Positions 16,884 to 30,000 of a DNA stretch of 53,380 nt are shown in pieces. A model generated the notes under the pieces. That model ran no database searches. It worked only from the letters and a program-made list of their open reading frames with translations, and was not told the DNA's origin. A program made the translations under genes and the position numbers. Numbering within the stretch: the first letter of the stretch is position 1; each line of letters starts with the position of its first letter. The DNA is from Acetobacteraceae bacterium (GTDB taxonomy: Bacteria; Pseudomonadota; Alphaproteobacteria; Acetobacterales; Acetobacteraceae), in the NCBI GenBank assembly GCA_019750465.1, contig JAIEOP010000181.1:1-53380 (forward strand), in the 5' to 3' direction.

Positions 16884-17786
16884 ATGGGCCTGCACCTGAC
16901 CCCGCTGCATCCGCTCTTCGCCGCGGAGGTGAAGGGTCTTGACCTGCGCAGCACGCCGGATGCCGCGACCTGCGCCGAGATCGACCGCGCCATGGACCGC
17001 TACGCCGTGCTGGTGTTCCGCGACCAGGAGCTGGACGACGACCAGCAGATGGCCTTCGGCGAGGCGCTCGGCCCGCTGGAGGAGGATCGCGCCGTGGTGG
17101 ACCGCGACAAGCACCGCCTGAAGCATGCGCGCATGAACGACATCTCCAACCTCGATGTCGATGGCAGCCTGCTGGCGGCGGACGACCGGCGGCGCATGTT
17201 CAACCTCGGCAACCAGCTCTGGCATTCCGACAGCAGCTTCAAGGCGACGCCGGCGAAGTATTCCATGCTGCATGGCCGGGTGGTGCCGCCGAACGGCGCC
17301 GATACCGAGTTCGCCGACATGCGCGCCGCCTGGGACGCGCTGCCCGCGGCACAGCAGGCGGAGCTGATGGATCTCGTCACCCGCCATTCGCTGGTCTACT
17401 CGCGCGCGCTGCTCGGCTTCGACGCCTATACCGAGGAGGAGAAGCAGCGCTTCGCCCCGGTGCGCCAGCGCCTGGTGCGCTGGCATCCGGGGCAGCGGCG
17501 GCATTCCATCTACCTTTCCTCCCATATCGGCGAGATCGAGGGCATGCCGCGGCCGGAAGCGATGATGCTGATCCGCAACCTGACGGAGTTCGCCACGCAG
17601 CGGCAGTTCGTCTATGCGCACCAGTGGCGGCAATGGGACCTGGTGATGTGGGACAACCGCACCACCATGCATCGCGCCCGGCCCTTCGAGGACAAGGCCT
17701 ACAAGCGCGACATGCGCCGCGTGACGCTGAAGGACGCGGCATCGACGCTGGAACAGGCGCCGCCGCCGCCGGTGCTGGCAGCCTGA
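16884..17786 (+). CDS. TauD/TfdA-family Fe(II)/2-oxoglutarate dioxygenase
   Basis: A 300-residue non-haem iron dioxygenase. The iron ligands are visible as the HxD motif in LWHSDSSF (about residues 113-115) and the distal histidine in WDNRTTMHRA, with the 2-oxoglutarate arginine in DMRRVTL. The N-terminus LHPLFAAEVKGLDL and the VLVFRDQ strand fit the TfdA (2,4-D dioxygenase) branch better than taurine-specific TauD. Enzymes of this branch hydroxylate organic acids, sulfonates or phenoxyacids. It lies just after two solute-binding proteins on the same strand, so it may act on the imported compound. Start chosen at ATG 16884 after GGAGGA, which lies in a hairpin. Confidence 0.88.
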   Translation: MGLHLTPLHPLFAAEVKGLDLRSTPDAATCAEIDRAMDRYAVLVFRDQELDDDQQMAFGEALGPLEEDRAVVDRDKHRLKHARMNDISNLDVDGSLLAADDRRRMFNLGNQLWHSDSSFKATPAKYSMLHGRVVPPNGADTEFADMRAAWDALPAAQQAELMDLVTRHSLVYSRALLGFDAYTEEEKQRFAPVRQRLVRWHPGQRRHSIYLSSHIGEIEGMPRPEAMMLIRNLTEFATQRQFVYAHQWRQWDLVMWDNRTTMHRARPFEDKAYKRDMRRVTLKDAASTLEQAPPPPVLAA

Positions 17787-17790
17787 GCCC

Positions 17791-17819
17791 GGGGATGGGG
17801 CGGCAACCGTCCCCTCCCC
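17791..17819. terminator. Bidirectional terminator between dioxygenase and thiC
   Basis: Bases 17791-17803 pair with 17807-17819 around a CAA loop; the 13-base stem has one mismatch and one G-U pair. It fills the 43-base gap between two convergent genes. Confidence 0.65.
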
Positions 17820-17829
17820 GCGAGCACGG

Positions 17830-19831
<2,002 letters not shown>

Positions 19832-19883
19832 TGCCGAGTGTGTCGCCCGCGGTGCCGATCTGTCAACGCGGGCGTGCCGTCGC

Positions 19884-20270
19884 CTATTGTCCCTTCGGCG
19901 GCGGCACGTCCCGCTCGGTCAGCATCAGGCGCGGCACGCGGATGCCGCGCTGGAGGTGCGCCGCCAGGATCTCGTCCACGTCGGCCGGGGTCTCGGGGCG
20001 GTACCAGACGCCCTCGGGGTAGATCACCATGGTCGGGCCGAACTCGCAGCGGTCCAGGCAGCCCGCCTGGTTCACCCGCACGTCCCGCAGGCCGAGCTCC
20101 TTGGCACGCACCTTCATGTAGTCGCGCAGCCGCTCGCTGCCGCGGGCGGCGCAGGAGCCGCGCGGGTGCCCCTCCTGCCGGCGGTTGCAGCAGACGAAGA
20201 CATGCGCGCGGTAGTAGGGCGGCGGGTCGGCCAGCGCGGGAGCGGCGTCGGGCAGGGGCGCGTCGGTCAC
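19884..20270 (-). CDS. (2Fe-2S) ferredoxin, thioredoxin-like fold
   Basis: A 128-residue protein of the thioredoxin-like [2Fe-2S] ferredoxin family, related to the NuoE fold and to FdIV/Shethna-type proteins. The core starts YYRAHVFVCCNRRQEGHPRGSC, with further cluster cysteines in QAGCLDRCEFGP, followed by TMVIYPEGVWY. It probably transfers electrons in the cytoplasm; its partners are unknown. The frame is open further upstream, but conserved sequence begins near the GTG at 20270, which follows GGAG by nine bases. It lies upstream of the riboswitch and thiC on the same strand. Divergent from ogt across 155 bases. Confidence 0.85.
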   Translation of the reverse strand: MTDAPLPDAAPALADPPPYYRAHVFVCCNRRQEGHPRGSCAARGSERLRDYMKVRAKELGLRDVRVNQAGCLDRCEFGPTMVIYPEGVWYRPETPADVDEILAAHLQRGIRVPRLMLTERDVPPPKGQ

Positions 20271-20425
20271 GGCATCGGTCTCCGTCCAGATCTCGGGGCG
20301 ACCGCATGCGCCGCCTCCGCCACCATCTAGCCGCGCCGGAAGCGGGCTTCCAGGGACGCTCACGGTGCCGCGCGCAGCGGTGCTTGACGCCGCGCCGCGC
20401 CGGGTGTGCCATCCCCCCGCCCCCA

Positions 20426-20908
20426 ATGCCGCACGCCAGCTTCCATACCCCGCTCGGCCCCATGACCGTCTTCGAACGGGACGGTGCGGTCGTTGCGCTG
20501 GAATGGGGCGAGGCGCCGCCCGATGGCGCCGCGACGCCGCTGCTGCGGCGCGCCGTCGGTCAGCTGCAGGACTACTTCGATGGCACGCGCGATGCATTCG
20601 ACCTGCCGCTGGCGCCGCAGGGCACGCCGTTCCAGCGCCGTGTCTGGGACGCGCTGTGCCGCATCCCGCCGGGCGAGACCCGCAGCTATGCCGAGATCGG
20701 CCGGGAGATCGGCTGCCGCGCGGCGCGCGCCATCGGCCAGGCCAATGGCCGCAACCCCATCCCGATCCTGATCCCGTGCCACCGCGTCGTCGCTGCGGAC
20801 GGCTCGCTCGGCGGCTATTCCGGCGGCGAGGGACCGGCTACCAAGCGCTACCTGCTGCAACTGGAACGCCGCGCCACTGCCGCGCCGCGTGGAGGAAGCC
20901 TCCCATGA
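20426..20908 (+). CDS. ogt: Methylated-DNA--[protein]-cysteine S-methyltransferase
   Basis: A 160-residue suicide repair enzyme that removes alkyl groups from O6-alkylguanine. The active-site motif PCHRVV contains the acceptor cysteine, preceded by GRNPIPILI. The helix-turn-helix region FQRRVWDALCRIPPGETRSYAEIG is typical of Ogt. No Ada regulatory domain is fused. The start is ATG 20426, as conserved sequence (FHTPLGPMTVFERDGAVVAL) starts at once. Its stop overlaps the next start (ATGA), coupling it to the quinone oxidoreductase. Confidence 0.93.
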   Translation: MPHASFHTPLGPMTVFERDGAVVALEWGEAPPDGAATPLLRRAVGQLQDYFDGTRDAFDLPLAPQGTPFQRRVWDALCRIPPGETRSYAEIGREIGCRAARAIGQANGRNPIPILIPCHRVVAADGSLGGYSGGEGPATKRYLLQLERRATAAPRGGSLP

Positions 20909-21873
20909 ACCACGCCATCCGCGTCCATGAGCCTGGCGGGCCCGAGAAGCTGCTGTGGGAGGACGTGCCGCTGCCGCAGCCGAAGCCCGGCGAGGCGCTG
21001 GTGCGTCACCATGCGGTGGGGCTGAACTATATCGATGTCTACTTCCGCACCGGGCTCTACAAGGCGCCATCCCTGCCGGTGACCATCGGCATGGAGGGCG
21101 CGGGCGTGGTGGAGGCGGTGGGTGATGGCGTCACCTCGGTGAAGCCTGGGGATCGCGTGGCTTACGCCGGTGCCCTCGGCGCCTATTCGGAGGCGCGCTG
21201 CGTCCCGGCGGAGCGGCTGGTGACGTTGCCGGACGGCATCGGCTTCGACCAGGGCGCGGCGATGATGCTGCAGGGGATGACGGCGCAATTCCTGGTGCGG
21301 CGCACGTACCAGGTGAAGGCCGGCGACACCATCCTGGTACACGCCGCGGCCGGCGGCGTCGGGCTGATCGTGGTGCAGTGGGCGAAGCACCTCGGCGCCA
21401 CCGTCATCGGCGTCGTCTCCACGCCGGAGAAGGCGGCGCTGATCAGGGAACACGGTGCCGACCACGCGCTGCTGACCACGGAGGACATCCCGGCACGGGT
21501 GAAGGAGATCACGAAGGGCGCGATGGTGCCGGTGGTCTATGACAGCGTCGGCCGCGACACCTTCATCGCCTCGCTCGACTGCCTGGCACCCTTCGGGCTG
21601 ATGGTGAGCTTCGGCAACGCCTCCGGCCCGGTCACCACGGATCTCGGCATCCTGGCCGCAAAGGGCTCGCTCTATGTCACACGTCCGACACTCAACACCT
21701 ACACCGCCAAGCGCGACGACCTGATGGCGACGGCGAAGGAGCTGTTCGAGGTGGTGCAGTCCGGCGCGGTGAAGATCCGGGTGAACCAGACCTATGCGCT
21801 GAAGGACGCGGCGCAGGCCCACATCGCGCTCGAGGCGCGCAAGACCACCGGCAGCACCGTGCTGATACCGTAG
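20905..21873 (+). CDS. Quinone oxidoreductase (zinc-free MDR family)
   Basis: A 322-residue NADPH-dependent quinone reductase (QorA-type) of the medium-chain dehydrogenase superfamily. The N-terminal domain reads HEPGGPEKLLWEDVPLPQP and VGLNYIDVYFRTGLY, and the NADP-binding motif is AAAGGVGLIVVQWAKHLGA. The zinc ligands of alcohol dehydrogenases are lacking. It reduces quinones or enones, limiting redox-cycling damage. GGAGG lies upstream and the ATG overlaps the ogt stop, pairing an alkylation-repair and an electrophile-reduction function in one unit. Confidence 0.92.
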   Translation: MNHAIRVHEPGGPEKLLWEDVPLPQPKPGEALVRHHAVGLNYIDVYFRTGLYKAPSLPVTIGMEGAGVVEAVGDGVTSVKPGDRVAYAGALGAYSEARCVPAERLVTLPDGIGFDQGAAMMLQGMTAQFLVRRTYQVKAGDTILVHAAAGGVGLIVVQWAKHLGATVIGVVSTPEKAALIREHGADHALLTTEDIPARVKEITKGAMVPVVYDSVGRDTFIASLDCLAPFGLMVSFGNASGPVTTDLGILAAKGSLYVTRPTLNTYTAKRDDLMATAKELFEVVQSGAVKIRVNQTYALKDAAQAHIALEARKTTGSTVLIP

Positions 21874-21887
21874 GGGGCGGCGCGACA

Positions 21888-21899
21888 GGTCGATCGACC
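21888..21899. promoter_or_regulatory. 12-bp perfect palindrome, possible operator
   Basis: GGTCGATCGACC is a perfect 12-base inverted repeat in the 99-base gap before the D-aminoacylase-type gene. It lies three bases upstream of a -35-like hexamer, a position that suits a regulator binding site. No matching second copy was noticed in the window. Confidence 0.4.
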
Positions 21900-21901
21900 G
21901 C

Positions 21902-21930
21902 TTGACCCTTCGGCGCCCCGGGTCTCCAAT
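21902..21930 (+). promoter_or_regulatory. Candidate promoter of the amidohydrolase gene
   Basis: TTGACC (21902-21907) and TCCAAT (21925-21930) with a 17-base spacer match five and four of six consensus positions. They precede the ATG at 21973 by about 45 bases. Confidence 0.45.
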
Positions 21931-21972
21931 CCCCACCGGAACGGCGACAGGCCGGACGGAGGGAGTGGGCGG

Positions 21973-23688
21973 ATGCACGACACGGTCATACGCGGCGGCA
22001 CCATCGTCGATGGCACCGGCGCACCAGGCTACACGGGCGACGTGGCGCTGGAGGGCGACAGGATCGTCCAGGTCGGCGGCAAGGCCGGGCCGGCCAGGCG
22101 CGAGATTGGGGCCGAGGGTCACCTGGTCACGCCGGGCTGGGTCGACGCCCATACGCATTACGACGGCCAGGCCACCTGGGACCCGGTGCTCGCGCCGTCC
22201 TCCTGGCACGGCGTGACCACCATCCTGTTCGGCAATTGCGGCGTCGGCTTCGCGCCGGTGCGCCGCCAGGACCACGACCAGCTCATCGGCCTCATGGAAT
22301 CCATCGAGGAGATCCCGGGCATCGCGCTGGCCGAGGGGCTGAAGTGGAATTGGGAAAGCTTCCCGGACTACCTCGACGCGCTGGAGGGCATGCGGCGCAC
22401 CATCGACATCGGCGCGCAGATCCCGCACCACCCGATGCGCGTCTACGTCATGGGCGAGCGCGCCATCAACCTGGAGCGCGCCACGGCGGACGACATCGCC
22501 GAGATGCACCGCCTGACGCTCGAGGGGCTGAAAGCCGGCGCCTTCGGCTTCACCACCAGCCGCACCAACAGCCACAAGACGCCGACCGGCGGCATGGTCC
22601 CCAGCCGCTATTCCGAGATCGACGAGCTGATGGGCATCGGCCGCGCGCTGGGCAAGGCCGGCTTCGGCGCCTTCGGCATGAACAGCGACTTCGACATCGA
22701 GGAAAGCGAGCTGGAGTGGATGACCCGGCTCGGCAAGGAAACCGGGCGCCCGGTCTGGTTCCTGCTGACCGACCGCCCGACCGATGACGGGCGCTGGCGA
22801 CGGCTGATGGATGGCGTGCGCAACGCCCGCAAGCAGGGCGCCTACGTGACCGCGCAGGTGCCCGGACGGCCGGTCGGCGTGCTGCTCGGCGCCGACACGG
22901 CGCTGAATCCCTTCACCATCCGCCCCAGCTACCAGGCGCTGCTGGCGCTGCCGGTCGCCGAGCGCATGGCCCGGCTACGCGACCCGGCGGTCCGCAGGGA
23001 GATCCTGGCGGATGCGCCGTCCGAGGACCTGCTGAACCGGCTCTCGCAATTCCGCCAGCACATCGTCCGCCGCTGGCACCGCATGTTCAAGCTCGGCGAT
23101 CCGCCGAACTACGAGCCGTCGGCGAGCGAGAGCATCGCCGCCATTGCCGAGCGCGAAGGCCGCACGCCGGACGAGGTGGCCTACGACTACATCACCGCCG
23201 ACCCGGCGAACCTGATCTTCTTCCCGGTCACCGGCTACAACGTGGACAACCTGGAGGTCGTGCGGTCCATGCTGACCGACGACGCCACCATGCTCGGCCT
23301 GAGCGACGGCGGGGCGCATTGCTCCTCCATCCTCGATGCCGGCATGCCGACCTGGATGCTGACGCACTGGGTGCGGGACCGCTCGCGCGGCGACCGGCTG
23401 CCGCTGGAATTCGTCGTGAAGCGCCAGACCAGCGAGCCGGCGGCGTTCTTCGGGCTGCACGACCGCGGCGTGCTGGCGCCGGGCAAGAAGGCGGACGTGA
23501 ACGTCATCGACTTCAAGGGGCTGAGCGTGCAGAAGCCGGAGGTGGTGTACGATCTGCCCGCCGGGGGGCGGCGCCTGGTGCAGAAGGTCGATGGCTACAA
23601 GGCGACCTTCGTGTCGGGCGTGCCGGTCTTCGAGAACGGCGCGCATACCGGGGCGCTGCCGGGCAGGCTCGTGCGGGCGGGGCGGTAG
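21973..23688 (+). CDS. N-acyl-D-amino-acid deacylase family amidohydrolase
   Basis: A 571-residue metal-dependent amidohydrolase of the D-aminoacylase type. The beta-sandwich start is DTVIRGGTIVDGTGAPGYTGDVAL. The first metal motif is VDAHTHYDGQATWDP (about residues 57-71), the family cysteine is in GNCGVGFAPVR, and the C-terminal aspartate motif is SDGGAHCSSILDAG. Such enzymes remove the acyl group from N-acyl-D-amino acids, or act on related amides and dihydropyrimidines; the substrate is not certain. A palindrome and promoter-like hexamers precede it. It converges on a metallo-hydrolase gene across a strong hairpin. Confidence 0.87.
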   Translation: MHDTVIRGGTIVDGTGAPGYTGDVALEGDRIVQVGGKAGPARREIGAEGHLVTPGWVDAHTHYDGQATWDPVLAPSSWHGVTTILFGNCGVGFAPVRRQDHDQLIGLMESIEEIPGIALAEGLKWNWESFPDYLDALEGMRRTIDIGAQIPHHPMRVYVMGERAINLERATADDIAEMHRLTLEGLKAGAFGFTTSRTNSHKTPTGGMVPSRYSEIDELMGIGRALGKAGFGAFGMNSDFDIEESELEWMTRLGKETGRPVWFLLTDRPTDDGRWRRLMDGVRNARKQGAYVTAQVPGRPVGVLLGADTALNPFTIRPSYQALLALPVAERMARLRDPAVRREILADAPSEDLLNRLSQFRQHIVRRWHRMFKLGDPPNYEPSASESIAAIAEREGRTPDEVAYDYITADPANLIFFPVTGYNVDNLEVVRSMLTDDATMLGLSDGGAHCSSILDAGMPTWMLTHWVRDRSRGDRLPLEFVVKRQTSEPAAFFGLHDRGVLAPGKKADVNVIDFKGLSVQKPEVVYDLPAGGRRLVQKVDGYKATFVSGVPVFENGAHTGALPGRLVRAGR

Positions 23689-23698
23689 CGCGGACCGA

Positions 23699-23723
23699 GG
23701 GGAGGGAGTTCGCCTCCCTCCCC
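23699..23723. terminator. Bidirectional terminator hairpin
   Basis: GGGGAGGGAG and CTCCCTCCCC pair perfectly over ten bases around a TTCGC loop. They fill the 39-base gap between two convergent genes. Confidence 0.8.
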
Positions 23724-23727
23724 GGCG

Positions 23728-24585
23728 CTACCAGCAGGTCAGCAGCCTGTAGGCATCCCCATTCCTGGCAACGCGCCCCGCGCTCACCCCCGCGAAATGC
23801 GTGCCGATCACCAGCACCTCCGTCCCTGCCAGCTCCCCGAGGATGCGCCGCCGCGTCGCCGCCGCTGCCGCGGGGTCGCTGTCGGCCGTCGTGCTCCAGT
23901 GCGGCCGGGCGAACTGGCAGGGATGGTGCGCCATGTCGCCGGTGATGAAGGCCTCCTGCCCCTCGGAGGCGATGCGGACGCTGACATGGCCGGGCGTATG
24001 GCCGAAGCTCGGCGCCAGCCGCACCTCCTCGCAGAGCTGGTGGTCGTGCTCCACCAGCTCGTGCAGGCCGGCTGCCACGATGGGCTGCACGGAATCGTCG
24101 AAGACCGCGCGCTGCGCACCGTCCGCCGCGCGTGACCAGTGCTCGAATTCCTGCCGGCCGAAGAGATAGCGCGCCCGCGGGAAGGTCGGCACCCAGCTTC
24201 CGTCGCGCAGCATGGTGTTCCACCCGACATGGTCGGTGTGCAGGTGGGTGCAGAGCACCGTGTCGATGCTCTCCGCCGGGTAGCCGGCGGCGGCGATGTC
24301 GGCGAGGAACGTGCCCTGCCGCCTGTTCCAGTGCGGGATCTTCCGGCCCTGCTTGTCGTTGCCGAGGCAGGTGTCGACCATGATGCGCCGTCCTCTCGGC
24401 GTCTCGATGATGAGCGCGTGGATGGAGAGGACCAGCTTCCCCTCGGCCGTCGCGAAATGCGGCACCAGCCAGTCGATCTCGCGCACTGCCTCGGGCGTCG
24501 CCTGCGGCAGCAGGAAGCGGCTGCCGCCTGCCATCTCCAGCTCCACGACCTTGGTGACGCGCACCTTGCCGATGGTCCACCGCAT
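23728..24585 (-). CDS. Metallo-beta-lactamase-fold hydrolase
   Basis: A 285-residue MBL-fold enzyme. The zinc motif is HLHTDHVG (HxHxDH), with FGHTPGHVSVRI and ITGDMAHHP downstream as the third histidine and bridging aspartate regions. The family includes lactonases and thioesterases. Quorum-quenching AHL lactonase is possible, but the long N-terminal part (DTCLGNDKQGRKIPHWN) is typical of a broad group annotated only as MBL-fold hydrolase. The ATG at 24585 begins five bases after the beta-oxidation enzyme, so both belong to one operon. A thioesterase or lactonase role on a CoA-derived product is a plausible guess. Confidence 0.85.
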   Translation of the reverse strand: MRWTIGKVRVTKVVELEMAGGSRFLLPQATPEAVREIDWLVPHFATAEGKLVLSIHALIIETPRGRRIMVDTCLGNDKQGRKIPHWNRRQGTFLADIAAAGYPAESIDTVLCTHLHTDHVGWNTMLRDGSWVPTFPRARYLFGRQEFEHWSRAADGAQRAVFDDSVQPIVAAGLHELVEHDHQLCEEVRLAPSFGHTPGHVSVRIASEGQEAFITGDMAHHPCQFARPHWSTTADSDPAAAAATRRRILGELAGTEVLVIGTHFAGVSAGRVARNGDAYRLLTCW

Positions 24586-24590
24586 CGCGG

Positions 24591-26702
<2,112 letters not shown>

Positions 26703-27050
26703 CGTCGTCTCTCCCGAATGCCGATCGCGCCGCCAGGGCCGGACCGGTTCCCGCTGATCACCGGCTGCCCGAGGACGCCGCTCCGGTCGAAGGGCAGGTC
26801 CGGTGCGATGCCCCGCGCGGCGGCCAGTATCGGCGCTACACGCGGCATGGCCTCGCGCGAACCAGGGCCCACCCCGGCTTCCTCTGCTCCACCGCGGGCA
26901 AAAGGCTAGACGCATCGCCGGCCGCTGGCGACCCCCACCCCCGCTGGTCAGCCTCCGTCAAGCATTGGCGCCTACAACCGACGTGCTGCGCGCGGCGCTC
27001 GCGGCATCGAGGACGGCGCGACGTCCAACCGGAGCAGCGACAGAGCGGTC
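26703..27050. other. Gene-free 348-bp gap between divergent genes
   Basis: This gap separates the beta-oxidation gene from the large RTX gene and should hold two divergent promoters. I could not pick out convincing -35/-10 pairs, a strong hairpin or a small ORF with a ribosome binding site. Open frames here are extensions of neighbouring shadows. Confidence 0.6.
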
Positions 27051-30000
27051 ATGGCGACCATCATCGGCGCGGCACAGGACGATTTCCTCGCGGGGGGGCT
27101 GGAGGACGACCTGATCCTCGGCCTGGGCGGCGCGGATACGCTGTCCGGCGATGCCGGCGACGATACGTTGGACGCCGGCACCGGTGCCGACAGCCTGGTG
27201 GGCGGCGCCGGCGCCGACCGTGGCGTGGTGGACCGCAGCGCAGCCACGGCGGACCTGTTGGCCTTCGTCCTCGGCCCCGGCTTCACCACCACGATCGACG
27301 GCGCGCTTCTCGCCGGCATCGAGCATGTCACCCTTTCCACCGGCGCAGGCGCGGACCGCCTGGTCGGTGGCGCGGGGGAGGACTCGTTCAGCGCCGGGGA
27401 CGGCGCCGACGCGCTGGCCGGCGGGGCGGGCGCGGACACGCTGCTGGGGGAGGGTGGCGCGGACACGCTCCTCGGGGGGGCCGGCGCCGACCTGCTGGAG
27501 GGCGGCGCCGGCGCGGACCGCTTCGCGCTGCAGGACGCAACCGGGGCGGCCGCGGACTCCACGCTGCTGGCCATGGACACCATCCGCGGCTTCGGAGCGG
27601 CGGCGGGGGATCTGCTGTGGCTGCGTGGCCAATCGGTCGCCGGCGCGGTGCTCGCGCTGGACGGGCCGGGCCGGTTCGGCATTGCCGGTCAGCCGACCCT
27701 GCCCGTCGGCTTCGGCGGCAGCCTGGCGCCGGCCACCGCACCGGTGGCCGGCATGGCACTGCCCGACCCGAGCGCCGGTGCCGCCTATCGGGTCTTCTGG
27801 CTACCCTCGTCGATGCCGGGGGAGGATGCCGGCTGGGTCATCCTCGATCTCGACCGGAACGCGATCCTCGGCGCGGACGACCTCGTCACGCGCATCGAGT
27901 TCGCGGCGCCGGGCGGCATGATCGGCGCCACGGACTTCGCCGCCGGCAGCTTCGCCCTGCTCGGCGGCACCGGCCCCGACAGCATCGCCGGCACCACCGG
28001 CCTCGACACCATCCATGGCTTCGGCGGCGCCGACCTGATCCAGGGCGGCGACGGCAGCGACAGCCTGCTCGGCGGCGACGGTGACGACACGCTCTTGGGC
28101 GAGGAGGGCCTCGATACGCTGCGCGGCGGTGCCGGCGCGGACAGCCTGTCGGGCAGCGCCGGCGCCGACGTGCTGGAGGGCGGGACGGGGGAGGATCGTC
28201 TCGATGGCGGTGCGGGCGCGGACCTGCTGCTGGGCGGCGCGGGCGCCGACCTGCTGCTGGGCGGCGACGACGCGGACACCATCGAGGCGGCGGGCCGCAG
28301 CGATACCCCGGCGCTGCTGGCGCCGGAGGGCGGCGACACGCTGTTCGGCGGCGCGGGCGCCGACCTCTTCGTGCTGCAGGGCGGCGGCGACGCCGCCTGG
28401 TCGGGACTCGGCGCAATCGCCCTCGTCGTCGACTTCGGCCGCGCCGAAGGCGACCGGCTGCGCTTCGGTGAGGCCGGAACGGGATTCAACGCCGGCACGC
28501 TGACCGGCGCCGACGGCTTCGCCAGGCCGCTGGTCTGGAGCGGCAGCCCAGGCTTCGCGCAAACGGCGCTGAGCGCCGGGCTCCGCCTGCCGGCGCAGCC
28601 GCTGCCGGGCCTCGATGCCGTCCAGGTCTTCTGGATCCCCGCCGTCTCGCTGGCCGATGCCCCGGCTGGCGGCTGGCTGGTGCTCGATCTGGACCAGGAT
28701 GGCCTGCTGGGTATGGCGGATGCGGTCGTTCGCGTCGGCGCGGAGGATGCGCCGGTGACGATCGGCGTCGCGGACGCGCTGGCCGGCAGCTTCATGCAGT
28801 TCGGCGCCGCGACCGCGCCCCTCGGCAGCGCCGCGGCGGATCGGCTGCGCGGCGGCAGCGCCTCCGAGACCTTCCTTGGCACCGCCGGGCGCGACACCAT
28901 CGATGGCGGCGCCGGCGCGCCGAACGCCGTCAGCTATGACGGGCAGGCGGGGCCGATTGCCTTCGGCGCCAGCGCCGCCGCCAGCGGCTTCGGCTGGGTG
29001 ACCAAGGCGGATGGCGCGGTTGACCTGCTGCGCGCCATCCACGGCGTGACCGGCACCGCGCAAGACGACACGCTGGATGCCGGCACGGCGCCGGCGCAGG
29101 CCTTCTACGTGCTGTCGCTGGACGGCCGCGCCGGCGCCGACCTGATCCTCGGCAACGGCGCGCGCAGCGTCCAGGCAAGCTACGCGGCCAGCCCGGCGGC
29201 CGTGCGGGTCGACCTGGCCGCCGGCACCGCCGAGGATGGATGGGGCGCGACCGACACGCTGGTCGGCATCCGTCGCGTCGCGGTGACATCCGCCTTCGAC
29301 GATACCGTCATCGGCTCCATTGCGAACGAGGTGTTCCTCTCCGGCGCCGGCGGCTCGAAACGCTTCGAGGGTGCCGGCGGCACCGACGAGTACCGCTACG
29401 TCGGTACCGGCGCCGTCGCCATCGTCCTGGCCGAGGAGATCGTCGGCCTGTTCCGCCTGCCGCCACGGGCGGACAAGCCCGGCGGGGGCCGCGACACGCT
29501 GCTCGGGATTTCGGTCGCGGTGGGCGGCACCGGCGGCGACCTGCTGCGCGGTGGCGCGGCGGCGGAGCGGCTTGCGGGCGGTCCGGGCGACGACACGCTG
29601 GATGGCGGGGACGGGCTGGACACGGTCTTCTACGACGTGCTCTCCGCCGCCGCCGGCCTGGCGCAGCGCGGCGTGGTGCTGGACCTGTCGGCGGGCACGG
29701 CGACCGATCCCTGGGGTGGCACCGACACGCTGGCCGACATCGAGAACGCCTGGGGCAGCACGCTCGCGGACGACATGACCGGGCGCGCGATCGCGGGCGT
29801 GACGACCTATCTCCGCGGCCTCGCCGGCGACGACACGCTGCGCGCGCCTGCCGGCGCCACGCGGGTGGCGGCGGACTACCTCGGCGATCCGGCCGGCATC
29901 GAGGCCGATCTCGGCGCCGCTTCCGTGCTGGATGGCTGGGGCGGGCAGGACGCGCTGGTGGACATCGCCGCGCTGCGCGGCTCCGACTTCGCCGACGTCG

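Noticed and set aside
23728-24585. MBL hydrolase considered as a specific AHL lactonase
   Set aside because: The HxHxDH motif is shared by many MBL enzymes, and no further diagnostic residues could be confirmed by eye.
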